Source: Actinoplanes auranticolor (GTDB taxonomy: Bacteria; Actinomycetota; Actinomycetes; Mycobacteriales; Micromonosporaceae). Taken from it: a DNA stretch of 64,000 nt. Shown in pieces: positions 33,475-41,700 of the stretch (positions within the stretch are counted from its first letter, which is position 1; the number at the start of each line of letters is the position of its first letter). The position numbers and the translations under genes are program-made. Where the stretch lies: assembly GCF_018332655.1 (NCBI RefSeq), contig NZ_BOQL01000028.1:62001-126000 (forward strand). Reading direction: 5' to 3'. The notes below the pieces were generated by a model, which worked only from the letters and a program-made list of their open reading frames with translations, did no database searches and was not told the DNA's origin.

Positions 33475-33480
33475 TAGGAT
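33475..33480 (+). promoter_or_regulatory. Leaderless -10 element (TAGGAT)
   Basis: TAGGAT, 6 nt, then ATG 33487. Confidence 0.6.
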
Positions 33481-33486
33481 TCGAAC

Positions 33487-33708
33487 ATGAGTTCGAACGA
33501 GGCTATCGTGGCGCTCCGCGCCGCCGGCAGTGCTCTGGGGGACGTCGACGTCTCCGGGTGGGACGACACCGCCCTCACCGCTCAGCTCGCTGAGCTGTCC
33601 GACGCCCTGTGCCAGCTCGACGCGCAGCTCAGCCGCGTCGCCGAGGCCATCCGCGCCCGCGGCTACCGCATCGCCGAGCCGGTCATCCCCGAGCCGGTCG
33701 CCGCCTGA
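33487..33708 (+). CDS. Small coiled-coil protein of unknown function
   Basis: 73 residues. Heptad-like helices (LTAQLAELSDALCQLDAQLS, RVAEAIRARGY) suggest a small coiled coil, ending in a conserved-looking RIAEPVIPEPVAA. The leaderless promoter and clean start support a real gene. It has no membrane segment and no known family. The 316 bp after it hold only a 12-bp hairpin (33784-33813) and other GC-rich stems. Confidence 0.6.
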   Translation: MSSNEAIVALRAAGSALGDVDVSGWDDTALTAQLAELSDALCQLDAQLSRVAEAIRARGYRIAEPVIPEPVAA

Positions 33709-33783
33709 CTTTGTTCTCTGTCCCCGGGCCCGTCGCCCGGCGCGCCCCGTCGCCACGCGGTGCGCCGGGCGGCAGGCCCCTCC

Positions 33784-33813
33784 CACCGCCGAGCCCTTCT
33801 CGGCTCGGTGGTG
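33784..33813 (+). terminator. Hairpin after the small coiled-coil gene
   Basis: CACCGCCGAGCC, loop CTTCTC, GGCTCGGTGGTG: 12 bp with one G-T pair and no T-run. It may act as a weak terminator. Confidence 0.4.
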
Positions 33814-34024
33814 CTGCTCGGTCCTCCCCGGCCGCGCCCGGTTCGCTCGACTACCTGGCCGGATCGACACGGCTGGTTCGGGTCGCCCTGGCCGATCCGG
33901 ATCGCCACGGCCGGCCCGGATCGCTCGGGCCGGTCCCGGCACGCGGGCCGGTTGCGAACGCTTCACGGGGGAGCGGATCGCGACCGGCCCGCGAATGTCG
34001 TACGTGGCTGCCAGGATGGGGTTC

Positions 34025-35578
34025 GTGCAGTTCCTCGACCTGGCAGCCACGTCGGCAGCCGTTTCCGCCACCTCCGGCCGCAAGGCCAAGATCGACCTGC
34101 TCGCCGCTGCCCTCCGGCGTCTTGATCCGGGCGAGCTGGCCGCCGGCTCCGCCTACCTGGCCGGTGAGCTGCGGCAACGCCAGACCGGTGTCGGTTATGC
34201 CGGCTTGCGCGACCTTCCCGCCCCCGCCGCCGAGTCCGCTCTGACCGTGGCCGAGGTCGACGAGCGGATCGCCGCCATCTCCGTCGTTTCCGGTGCCGGT
34301 TCCCAGGCGCGGCGGCGTGAGTTGCTGGCCGGGCTCTTCGGGCGGGCCACCGCTGACGAGCAGCGGCTGCTCGTCGGACTGTTCAGCGGTGAGCTGCGCC
34401 AGGGCGCTCAGGCCGGGCTGCTCGCCGATGCCATCGCCCGTGCCGCCGAGGTGCCTGTCACGGTCGTTCGGCGGGCGCTTCTGCTCGCCGGTGACCTCAA
34501 GCAGGTGGCCGTGGCCGCGCTCACCGGTGGGGCGCCCGCTCTCAGCGAGATCAGTCTGCGGGTCGGCACGCCGCTGACTCCGATGCTGGCCAGCAGTGCC
34601 CCGGATGTTGCTGCCGCGCTGGAGGCGACCGGGTCGCCGGCCGCCGTGGATGTGAAGCTCGACGGCATCCGGATCCAGGTGCACCGCTCCGGGGACGAGG
34701 TGGCGGTGTTCACCCGCAGCCTGGACGACATCACGTCCCGGTTGCCCGAGGTGGTCGCCGCCGCGCGGGGCGTTGCGGCGCGGGAGTTCGTGCTCGACGG
34801 AGAGGCCATGGCGCTCGACGCGCAGGGGCGGCCGCGACCGTTTCAGGAGACGTCGAGCCGTGCCGCCACCCGGGGTGCCCGGCGTGGTGGGAAGGAGGGG
34901 CCGGTGGACGGGCCCGGGCTGGTTCCGTACTTCTTCGATCTTCTGCATCTCGACGGCACGGATCTGCTGGACGAGCCGGGGCGGGTGCGCTGGGCCGCGC
35001 TGGCCGATGCGCTGCCCGCCGAGCTGATCGTCGGCCGGCGGACCGTTGAGACCGAGGAGCAGGCCGCCGAGGCTTTCGCCGCCGCGCTCGCCGCCGGGCA
35101 GGAAGGCGTTGTGGTCAAGGCCCTGGAGGCGCCGTACGACGTGGGCCGCCGGGGGGCCGCCTGGGTCAAGGTCAAGCCCCGGCACACGCTCGACCTGGTT
35201 GTTCTCGCGGTGGAGTGGGGGCACGGGCGGCGTCAGGGATGGCTGTCCAATCTGCACCTGGGCGCCCGGGATCCGCGGACCGGCGGGTTCGTCATGCTGG
35301 GCAAGACGTTCAAGGGCCTCACCGATGAGCTGCTGCGCTGGCAGACCGAGCGGTTCAAGGAGCTGGCCGTCGACGACTCCGGCTGGGTGGTCACCGTCCG
35401 GCCCGAGCAGGTCGTGGAGATCGCGTTCGACGGCGTGCAGACCTCGCCGCGCTATCCGGGCGGGGTGGCGCTGCGGTTCGCCCGCGTCCTGCGCTACCGC
35501 GACGACAAGCGCGCCGAGGAGGCCGACACCATCGACATGGTCAAGGCCCTGGGCTTTCCCGCCACACCGGAAGCCTGA
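34025..35578 (+). CDS. ligB: ATP-dependent DNA ligase (LigB type)
   Basis: 517 residues from GTG 34025, close to the 507 of mycobacterial LigB. The N-terminal DNA-binding helical domain begins VQFLDLAATSAAV, the adenylation Lys211 is in VDVKLDGIRIQVHR (KxDG), and the nucleotidyltransferase motifs DGEAMAL, GQEGVVVKALE and AAWVKVKP follow. The C-terminal OB domain ends near VALRFARVLRYRDDK. It seals nicks with ATP and is dispensable in mycobacteria, where LigA is essential. The start is chosen from a CAGGAT hexamer 7 nt upstream and from homologue N-termini; ATG 34016 is possible. Confidence 0.92.
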   Translation: MQFLDLAATSAAVSATSGRKAKIDLLAAALRRLDPGELAAGSAYLAGELRQRQTGVGYAGLRDLPAPAAESALTVAEVDERIAAISVVSGAGSQARRRELLAGLFGRATADEQRLLVGLFSGELRQGAQAGLLADAIARAAEVPVTVVRRALLLAGDLKQVAVAALTGGAPALSEISLRVGTPLTPMLASSAPDVAAALEATGSPAAVDVKLDGIRIQVHRSGDEVAVFTRSLDDITSRLPEVVAAARGVAAREFVLDGEAMALDAQGRPRPFQETSSRAATRGARRGGKEGPVDGPGLVPYFFDLLHLDGTDLLDEPGRVRWAALADALPAELIVGRRTVETEEQAAEAFAAALAAGQEGVVVKALEAPYDVGRRGAAWVKVKPRHTLDLVVLAVEWGHGRRQGWLSNLHLGARDPRTGGFVMLGKTFKGLTDELLRWQTERFKELAVDDSGWVVTVRPEQVVEIAFDGVQTSPRYPGGVALRFARVLRYRDDKRAEEADTIDMVKALGFPATPEA

Positions 35579-35593
35579 CCTGGGGCAACACCA

Positions 35594-35797
35594 TCAGTCG
35601 TCGGTCAGGTCGGCCAGGACCTCGGCTGCGTGCCGGCTGCCGGCCTCGGCCAGCCTTCGCAGCTCAGCCACATCGGCGCGCTCGCCGGCGATCTCCACCA
35701 GGGCCTCCACCGCGTCGGCGCTGCCACTGGCGGCGAGACGGCGGAGCTGGTCCAGGTCGTCAAGCTCGACCGCCCGCCCTACCGGGTCGTCAGCCAC
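35594..35797 (-). CDS. Small helical-repeat protein
   Basis: 67 residues from a GTG with GGAAGGAGG five bases upstream. Two helical units repeat the pattern LDQLRRLAASGSADAVEALV and VAELRRLAEAGSRHAAEVLA, like a minimal HEAT/Sel1-type solenoid. Such short proteins occur in Micromonosporaceae without known function. It is convergent with ligB, 15 nt apart. About 85 nt separate it from the membrane protein upstream, where short direct repeats (GCAGCGGCAAGAACCCGG) occur. Confidence 0.6.
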   Translation of the reverse strand: MADDPVGRAVELDDLDQLRRLAASGSADAVEALVEIAGERADVAELRRLAEAGSRHAAEVLADLTDD

Positions 35798-35881
35798 GCC
35801 GGCCTCCTTCCATAGCTCCGCAGCGGCAAGAACCCGGGGCGTCGCAGCGGCAAGAACCCGGAGCGCCGCAGCGGCACGGGC

Positions 35882-36316
35882 TCAGAGCGCCGCGAGCGAC
35901 CGGACGTAATTGACCTGCTGATGGACGTAGGTGACCTGCGACTGATCGGTCACCGGGATCCGCGCGACGTACTGCCGCGTCGCGTTGGTCACCGTCACCT
36001 GCACCGTCCCGCGTGGGACCGTCACCTTCACCAGCAGGAACAGCAGGCTGAACACCGTCAGCACGCAGAAGCCCACGATCGCCGCGGCGATGGCCCACGG
36101 CGGGATCTTCTGCTCGTTGTGCCAGTAGTCGTTCACCGTCCACGTCGAGCCGGCCAGCGGGATGTCCCCGGCCGGCGTGTGGACCACCGTCGACGTGACA
36201 GCCATGTCGCCGATCTGGGCGATCACCGGGCCCGGTGCGAGCGGGTCGGGCGGGACCGGCTGGGCGGGGGCGGGCACGCTCCAGGGGTCACTCGGCGTGG
36301 AGTCCGGAAAGGTCAC
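35882..36316 (-). CDS. Membrane protein with DUF6232-like layout
   Basis: 144 residues. A Pro-rich N-terminus is followed by a beta-like region (VTSTVVHTPAGDIPLAGSTW), a membrane helix (WAIAAAIVGFCVLTVFSLLF) and a short beta-rich C-terminus. The layout is that of DUF6232-like actinobacterial proteins, though the match is loose. The GTG at 36316 is 7 nt after TAACCT, a -10 hexamer that includes the SURF1 stop codon. The function is unknown. Confidence 0.65.
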   Translation of the reverse strand: MTFPDSTPSDPWSVPAPAQPVPPDPLAPGPVIAQIGDMAVTSTVVHTPAGDIPLAGSTWTVNDYWHNEQKIPPWAIAAAIVGFCVLTVFSLLFLLVKVTVPRGTVQVTVTNATRQYVARIPVTDQSQVTYVHQQVNYVRSLAAL

Positions 36317-36323
36317 TCCGCCG

Positions 36324-36329
36324 AGGTTA
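36324..36329 (-). promoter_or_regulatory. Leaderless -10 element (TAACCT) containing a stop codon
   Basis: TAACCT, 7 nt, then GTG 36316. Its first three bases are the TAA stop of the upstream SURF1 gene. Confidence 0.5.
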
Positions 36330-37145
36330 GTCGGGCTGCCGCGCGCTGGGAACGGCCGCCATGCGCTGGTCCGCCGCCGCCACCCGGTCCACCCGCTTCT
36401 TCGGTGCGTCGCCGTTGGCTTCCTTGCGCGCCTGCCACCCGTACGCGAGCAGCGCCATCACCGCGAACAGCCACCACTGGACCGCGTAGCCGCCGTTCTG
36501 CCAGGCGTCCTCGTGGTCGATCGAGACCCGTGTGAAGCCCGGCTCCGGCTCGCTGACCAGCACGTACGCCCCGTACACGGGGAACGGCAGCTCGGCCGCC
36601 AGTTTGGGCACCGCGATCCGCCGGGTGTCGATCCGGCCGTCGCGCCGCGCCAGCGGGGCCGGCCGGCTCTCCGACAGGTGCACCTGGCCCACCACCGTGA
36701 CCTGGCCCGCCGGCGCCGGGGGAGCCACCGGGGCCGAGATCGCGTCGCCGTCCTTCGACGGGACCCAGCCGCGGTCGATCAGCACCGCGGTGCCGTCGGC
36801 CAGCAGCAGCGGGGTGACGATCTCGAAGCCCACCAGCCCGTCGACCGTGCGTCCGCGCGCCTGGATCTCGTGCGCCGGGTCGTACCGTCCGGTGACCGTG
36901 ACCTTCGTCCACGCCGCGTCCTCGCCGGGGGACGCGCCCGGCCTGCCCGGCGCTTCAGGCCGGGCCAGCACCGAGCTCAGCGGCACCGCGGGGGTGGAGT
37001 CGGCGGCGTCGATCCGCGCGTTGATCGCGCTGCGTTCCTGGTAGCGGTGCAGCTGCCAGTTGCCCAGGAACACCATGATCACCGAGGCGGCCACGGTGAG
37101 CGCCGCGGCGGCCAGCCAGCGGGGCGTCAGCAGGAACCGGTACAC
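36327..37145 (-). CDS. SURF1 family cytochrome oxidase assembly protein
   Basis: 272 residues with the SURF1 layout: an N-terminal membrane helix (AAALTVAASVIMVFLGNWQL), the large periplasmic domain with GWQxxR-like LGNWQLHRYQER and VLIDRGWVP, and a C-terminal helix (WWLFAVMALLAYGWQARKE). SURF1 (Shy1) helps haem a insertion into aa3-type oxidase. This fits the ctaJ gene further along. GTG 37145 lies 6 nt after TAGCCT, so it is probably leaderless. Confidence 0.9.
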   Translation of the reverse strand: MYRFLLTPRWLAAAALTVAASVIMVFLGNWQLHRYQERSAINARIDAADSTPAVPLSSVLARPEAPGRPGASPGEDAAWTKVTVTGRYDPAHEIQARGRTVDGLVGFEIVTPLLLADGTAVLIDRGWVPSKDGDAISAPVAPPAPAGQVTVVGQVHLSESRPAPLARRDGRIDTRRIAVPKLAAELPFPVYGAYVLVSEPEPGFTRVSIDHEDAWQNGGYAVQWWLFAVMALLAYGWQARKEANGDAPKKRVDRVAAADQRMAAVPSARQPD

Positions 37146-37151
37146 GTTCTG

Positions 37152-37157
37152 AGGCTA
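37152..37157 (-). promoter_or_regulatory. Leaderless -10 element (TAGCCT)
   Basis: TAGCCT, 6 nt, then the SURF1 GTG on the minus strand. Confidence 0.55.
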
Positions 37158-37190
37158 CCCGGCTCGCGACGGCCGCTTTCCGCTGGCAGG

Positions 37191-37196
37191 TAGGGT
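37191..37196 (+). promoter_or_regulatory. -10 element of cobB (TAGGGT)
   Basis: TAGGGT lies 57 nt before the cobB ATG, giving a short leader of about 50 nt with a normal Shine-Dalgarno (GAGGGAG). Confidence 0.4.
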
Positions 37197-37253
37197 GCGA
37201 TGTCCGGCGGTCAATATCATGTCGCCGCCGTTCTCCATATCCCCGAGGGAGCC

Positions 37254-38720
37254 ATGATGTCCGCCCACTCGCGCCTGGTGGTGAGCGCACCCTCGTCCGG
37301 GCACGGGAAGACCGCGATCGCGGTCGGGTTGCTCGCCGCCTGCACCGCGCGCGGCGTGCCGGCCACCGGCTTCAAGGTCGGCCCCGACCACACCGACGCC
37401 GCCTATCTCGGCCTGGCCGCGGGGCGTCCCGGCCGCAACCTCGACCCGCGCCTGGTCGGCGCGCAGCGCATCGCGCCGCTGTTCGCGCACGGCGCGGCCG
37501 GCTCGCAGATCGCCGTCATCGAGGGCGCGATGGGCCTGTTCGACAGCCTGACCGGACAACCCGAGATCGACGGTACGGCCGCAGTCGCCGCCGCGCTGCG
37601 CGCGCCGGTGGTGCTCGTGGTCGACGTGGCCGCGATGGGCCACTCGCTGGCCGCGCTGGTCCACGGGTTCCGGATGTTCGACGAGATGGTGCACCTCGGC
37701 GGCGTCATCCTGAACCGGGTGGCCTCGCCCCGCCACGAGGAGATGCTGCGCACCGCGCTGGACGACATCGGCATGCCCGTGCTGGGCGCGCTGCGCCGCG
37801 GGGATCTGCCGGCCGTGCTGCCGGCCCGCGCGCAGGGCCCGGTGCCGGTGGCGCACCGCACGGTCGAGGCGGTCCGGGCCGTGCGCCGGCTCGGGGAGGC
37901 CGTCGCCGGCGCGATCGACCTCGATCGGGTGATTGCGCTGGCCGATGCGGCGCCGCCGCTGCCCGAGCCGGCCTGGTCGCCGGTGGACGCGCTGGCCGAG
38001 GCGACCGGCGAGCCGCCGGTGCCGCCGGAGAACCGGCCGGTGATCGCGCTGGCCGGCGGTCCGGGCGCTCCGTACACGTACGTCGAGACCGTGGAACTGC
38101 TCACGGCGGCCGGCGCCGAGGTCGCGATCGTCGACCCGCTGCGCGACGAGACCCTCCCGGCGGGCACCCGCGGGCTCATGATCGGGGCGGCGCTGCCGGA
38201 GGGGTACGCGGAAGAGCTGTCCGCGAACCGTCGCCTGTGCGCGGCCGTGGCCCAGCTGGCCCACGACAACCGGCCGATCATCGCCGAGGGGGTCGGCCTG
38301 CCCTGGCTGACCCGTGACTTCGACGGCCGCCCGATGTGCGGGGTGCTGGACGCGTCGGCGCTGACCGCCGGCCAGACGATCGCGGGCTACCGCGAGGCGA
38401 CCGCCCCGGTGACCTCCCCGCTGGCCCCGGCCGGTGCCCGGATCACCGGCTACAAGCAGCACCGGGCGATCGTCACGCCGCGGGCCGGCCAGGTGCCGGC
38501 CTGGACCTGGGCGGGCGGCAACCCGGAGGGTTTCATCCGGCGCCAGGTGCACGCGTCCCAGCTCGGCCTGCACTGGGCCGGCGCGCCGGAGATCGCCCGC
38601 CGCCTGGTCGCGGCGATGCTGACCCCGGCGCAGCCGGCCCCGGTCGTGCCGCCGCAGCCCGACGAGGACCCGGGTGAGCAGACCCTCTCGCTGTCCGGGC
38701 TGACCCCGCCCCCGGCCTGA
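37254..38720 (+). CDS. cobB: Cobyrinate a,c-diamide synthase CobB/CbiA, glutaminase Cys missing
   Basis: 488 residues from ATG 37254 behind GAGGGAG. The synthetase half is complete: LVVSAPSSGHGKTAIAVGLL (P-loop), GFKVGPDHTDAAYL, EGAMGLFDS. The C-terminal half has the GATase fold with the His in LGLHWAGAPE, but the nucleophile motif, normally AECGG, reads AEGVG. The Cys is replaced at residue 346 (codon 38289-38291, GGG). It may use free ammonia or be impaired. The enzyme amidates the a and c side chains of cobyrinate. It stands alone, away from the cobD-cobQ and cobT blocks. Confidence 0.9.
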   Translation: MMSAHSRLVVSAPSSGHGKTAIAVGLLAACTARGVPATGFKVGPDHTDAAYLGLAAGRPGRNLDPRLVGAQRIAPLFAHGAAGSQIAVIEGAMGLFDSLTGQPEIDGTAAVAAALRAPVVLVVDVAAMGHSLAALVHGFRMFDEMVHLGGVILNRVASPRHEEMLRTALDDIGMPVLGALRRGDLPAVLPARAQGPVPVAHRTVEAVRAVRRLGEAVAGAIDLDRVIALADAAPPLPEPAWSPVDALAEATGEPPVPPENRPVIALAGGPGAPYTYVETVELLTAAGAEVAIVDPLRDETLPAGTRGLMIGAALPEGYAEELSANRRLCAAVAQLAHDNRPIIAEGVGLPWLTRDFDGRPMCGVLDASALTAGQTIAGYREATAPVTSPLAPAGARITGYKQHRAIVTPRAGQVPAWTWAGGNPEGFIRRQVHASQLGLHWAGAPEIARRLVAAMLTPAQPAPVVPPQPDEDPGEQTLSLSGLTPPPA

Positions 38721-38780
38721 TCGCCGCCTCCCCGCTCAACCCGGCCGGAAGTGGGGTCGGTCGATGTCGCACCCCGGCCT

Positions 38781-38786
38781 TACGGT
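38781..38786 (+). promoter_or_regulatory. -10 element (TACGGT)
   Basis: TACGGT, 30 nt before the GTG at 38817; a short leader with AAGGGAG follows. Confidence 0.4.
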
Positions 38787-38816
38787 GAAGGGGTTCGACG
38801 AGAAGGGAGCACCGCC

Positions 38817-39416
38817 GTGGCCGACCGTGTCCCGCTGGATTTCGCCCCACCGGTCCGCCAGGTGCGGTCCCTGCTGCTGGGGATCACCGACGACCACCTG
38901 GGTGCCCCGACGCCCTGCCCCGACTGGACGGTCGGCGACCTGCTGGATCACCTGGCCGGCCTGTCCCGGGCGTTCACCCAGGCCGCCCAGAAGAAGTCCG
39001 ACGCGCCCGGCGGCCCGCCGCCTCCGCCCTCCGCCGCACTCCTGTCACCCCAGTGGCGCAGCCGCTTGCCGGTCGTCCTGGAGGATCTGGCCATCGCCTG
39101 GCGCTCGCCCTCGGCCTGGGAGGGCACGGCGCGAGCGGGCGGCGTCACCATGCCCGCCGCCGAGATGGGCCTGGTCGCGGTCAACGAGCTGACCATGCAC
39201 GGCTGGGATCTCGCCCGCGCGACCGGTCAGGAGTATGCCGCCGATCCGCGGCTGCTCGAGCCGCTGATCGAGTTCCTCTCCCAGGGCCCGCCGGAGGGCA
39301 CCCCGGGGCTGTTCGGCCCGGTCGTGCCGGTCGACGGTGAAGCCGAGCTGCTCGATCAGGCCGTCGCCCTGGCCGGCCGCAATCCCCGCTGGCGCCCGGT
39401 GTCGTCCGCGCGCTGA
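38817..39416 (+). CDS. Mycothiol maleylpyruvate isomerase-fold (DinB-like) protein
   Basis: 199 residues; AAGGGAG is 7 nt before the GTG. The N-terminal DinB-like helical bundle shows TPCPDWTVGDLLDHLAGLSR with the metal-binding His, and NELTMHGWDLARATG carries the second His site. This is the TIGR03086/MDMPI group, many of which use mycothiol in metal-dependent thiol-transfer reactions. The substrate is unknown. It is convergent with the PBP gene, 13 nt between stops. Confidence 0.85.
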   Translation: MADRVPLDFAPPVRQVRSLLLGITDDHLGAPTPCPDWTVGDLLDHLAGLSRAFTQAAQKKSDAPGGPPPPPSAALLSPQWRSRLPVVLEDLAIAWRSPSAWEGTARAGGVTMPAAEMGLVAVNELTMHGWDLARATGQEYAADPRLLEPLIEFLSQGPPEGTPGLFGPVVPVDGEAELLDQAVALAGRNPRWRPVSSAR

Positions 39417-39429
39417 GGGCGCGGGCCCG

Positions 39430-41616
39430 TCACCAACCGGAACGGTTCGAGGAGCCGGAACGGTTCCACGAGCCGTGGATCAGCTCGTCCGGCGGCGGGG
39501 TGAACTTCGCCTTGGGCTGGCCCTTGAGCGCATCCTTCAGCGTCTGCGCCACGGTGAACTTCGAGATCGTGCCCCGGCTCGTGCCCACCGTGTTCTTGGG
39601 GTTGTCCGGGTCGGCCACGAAGGCCGCCGCGGCCAGCTGGGGCGTGAAGCCGCAGAACCACGCGCTCCGGTTGCTGTCCGTCGTGCCGCTCTTGCCGGCC
39701 ACCGGCCGCTTCATGGTCGCGTGCACCATGGGTGAGGTCTCCCAGCCGCCGCAGCTGCCCTTCGCCGCGCCGTAGCCGGTGACGCAGCGGGCCGCGTCGG
39801 TCGCCGCCCGCGCGACCGCCGGTCGCAGCGCCTGACGGCAGCGGGGCCCGGCGACCTTCTTGCCCTGGTACGTCAACGACGCCCCGTCCCGGGTGTTGAT
39901 CATGCGGACCGGGATCGGCTCGCAGTACTTGCCCTCGGCGCCCAGCGTGGCGAAGACGTTCGCCATCTCGATCGGCGTCGCGTCGCTGACGCCCAGCGTG
40001 AACGCTCCCCACCCGTCGGCGTGGTCCGGCCCGGCCAGCGTGCGGTCGACCTCGGTGCGCCACTTCAGGCCCAGCCGCTCGGCCATCCGGACCGCCTTCT
40101 CCGCGCCGACCTTCTGCTCCAGCTGCACGAAGTACGTGTTCACCGACTTGCCGAACCCGCTCCACATGGTCTGCCGGCCGGTCATCGAGGCGCTGGAGTT
40201 CTTCGGGCACCAGTGCACACCGCAGGTCGCCGGTCCGGGGGCGGTGATGTACTTCGACACGTACCGCTGCGGGGAGTTGAAGGCCGTGCTCAGCGGCATG
40301 CCCTCGTCCAGGGCGGCCAGCATCGTGAAGATCTTGAAGGTCGAGCCGGCCTGGTAGCCCGCCATGTCGCCGCCGCCGAGCAGCGGGTTCACCGTGTTCG
40401 GGTAGTTGCCCTTGAAGTCGTCGCGCTTGCGCCGGTCGCTGTGCTCGCCGTTGTTCTCCTGGTCGAGCGAGTACTTGCGGTTCACCGCCATCGCCTTGAT
40501 CCGGCCGGTGCCGGGCTCGACGACGACCTCGCCGTGGGCGTAGACGCTCTTTCTCTTCTCCTTGTCCAGGACGTGCTTGAGCGCCGACTTCTGGATCTTC
40601 GGGTCGAGGGTGGTGACCACCTTGTAGCCACCGCGACGCAGGTTGGCCATGCGTTCCTGCGACGTCTTGCCGAAGGCGGGCTGCTCGATCCACCAGTTGC
40701 GCAGGTAGTCGCAGAAGAAACCCCAGTCGTTGTGCTTCTTCGGCACGGAGACGCAGTCGTTCGGCGGGGCGGTCAGCTTCAGCTTGATCTTCGACCTCTT
40801 CGCCGCGGCCGCCTCGGCCCCGGTGATCGCGTTCATCTTGTGCATCTGCTCGATCACGTAGTTACGCCGGTTGGTGGCCGCGGTCCGGTCGTTGGTCGCC
40901 GGGTCGTACGCCGAGGGCGCCTTGACCAGCCCGGCCAGCAGCGCCGCCTCAGTCAGCGACAGGTCCGCCGGCTTCTTGGAGAAGAAGACCTCGGCAGCCG
41001 CGAAGATCCCGTACGCCCGGTGCCCGAAGTACGCCGAGTTCAGGTACCGCTCGAGGATGTCCTGCTTCGACAGGCGCTTCTCCAGCTCGATGGCCAGCCG
41101 CATCTCGCGCAGCTTGCGGGCGGTGGTCTGCTCGGTCGCCTCGAGCGCCTGCTTGGGGGTCTTCGCGCCGTCGCGCAGCGCCATCCGCACGTACTGCATG
41201 GTCAGCGTGGAAGCGCCCTGGGAGACGGTTCCGGCCTGCTGGTTCGCCACGAAGGCCCGGGCCACGCCTTTGGCGTCGACCCCGTTGTGCTCGTAGAACC
41301 GGGTGTCCTCGGACGCCACGATCGCCTGGATGATGAACGGCGACATGTCCGCGATCTTCGTCGGCTTGCGGTGCTCCTCGTAGAACGTGGTGAGCAGCGT
41401 CTTGCCGTCGTTGGCGTACACGTAGGTGGTCTGCGCCGAGGGCACCTCGGTGAGCCCTTCCGGCATGCTCGCCAGCGCGTCGGCACCGTTCTTGGCGCCG
41501 ACCCCGGCCAGCGCCACCAGCGGGAAGATCAGACCCGCGACCACGATCCCGGCGATGAGTCCCGCGCGGATGAGCGGCGCGATCCGTCCAGCTTTGGCGA
41601 GTCCGGTCTTCGTCAC
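39430..41616 (-). CDS. Class A penicillin-binding protein (transglycosylase/transpeptidase)
   Basis: 728 residues from GTG 41616. An N-terminal membrane helix (AGLIAGIVVAGLIFPLVALA) precedes the GT51 domain, with the catalytic Glu in ASEDTRFYEHNGVD and the QGASTLTMQYVR motif. The transpeptidase domain has Ser in GSTFKIF (SxxK), SVN, and KSGTT. It polymerises and crosslinks peptidoglycan outside the membrane. The C-terminus is short and Ser/Asn-rich with a small repeat (NRSGSSNRSG). The start was set by TACCTT 6 nt upstream; a TTG at 41634 is also in frame. Confidence 0.93.
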   Translation of the reverse strand: MTKTGLAKAGRIAPLIRAGLIAGIVVAGLIFPLVALAGVGAKNGADALASMPEGLTEVPSAQTTYVYANDGKTLLTTFYEEHRKPTKIADMSPFIIQAIVASEDTRFYEHNGVDAKGVARAFVANQQAGTVSQGASTLTMQYVRMALRDGAKTPKQALEATEQTTARKLREMRLAIELEKRLSKQDILERYLNSAYFGHRAYGIFAAAEVFFSKKPADLSLTEAALLAGLVKAPSAYDPATNDRTAATNRRNYVIEQMHKMNAITGAEAAAAKRSKIKLKLTAPPNDCVSVPKKHNDWGFFCDYLRNWWIEQPAFGKTSQERMANLRRGGYKVVTTLDPKIQKSALKHVLDKEKRKSVYAHGEVVVEPGTGRIKAMAVNRKYSLDQENNGEHSDRRKRDDFKGNYPNTVNPLLGGGDMAGYQAGSTFKIFTMLAALDEGMPLSTAFNSPQRYVSKYITAPGPATCGVHWCPKNSSASMTGRQTMWSGFGKSVNTYFVQLEQKVGAEKAVRMAERLGLKWRTEVDRTLAGPDHADGWGAFTLGVSDATPIEMANVFATLGAEGKYCEPIPVRMINTRDGASLTYQGKKVAGPRCRQALRPAVARAATDAARCVTGYGAAKGSCGGWETSPMVHATMKRPVAGKSGTTDSNRSAWFCGFTPQLAAAAFVADPDNPKNTVGTSRGTISKFTVAQTLKDALKGQPKAKFTPPPDELIHGSWNRSGSSNRSGW

Positions 41617-41622
41617 CCTTCG

Positions 41623-41628
41623 AAGGTA
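41623..41628 (-). promoter_or_regulatory. Leaderless -10 element (TACCTT)
   Basis: TACCTT, 6 nt, then the GTG of the class A PBP on the minus strand. Confidence 0.55.
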
Positions 41629-41700
41629 TGACAAAACCGCTCATGTCCTCACGGAACGGCTGAAGTAATCGGCCGGATCACATCCGGCATGCTGGGGCGT

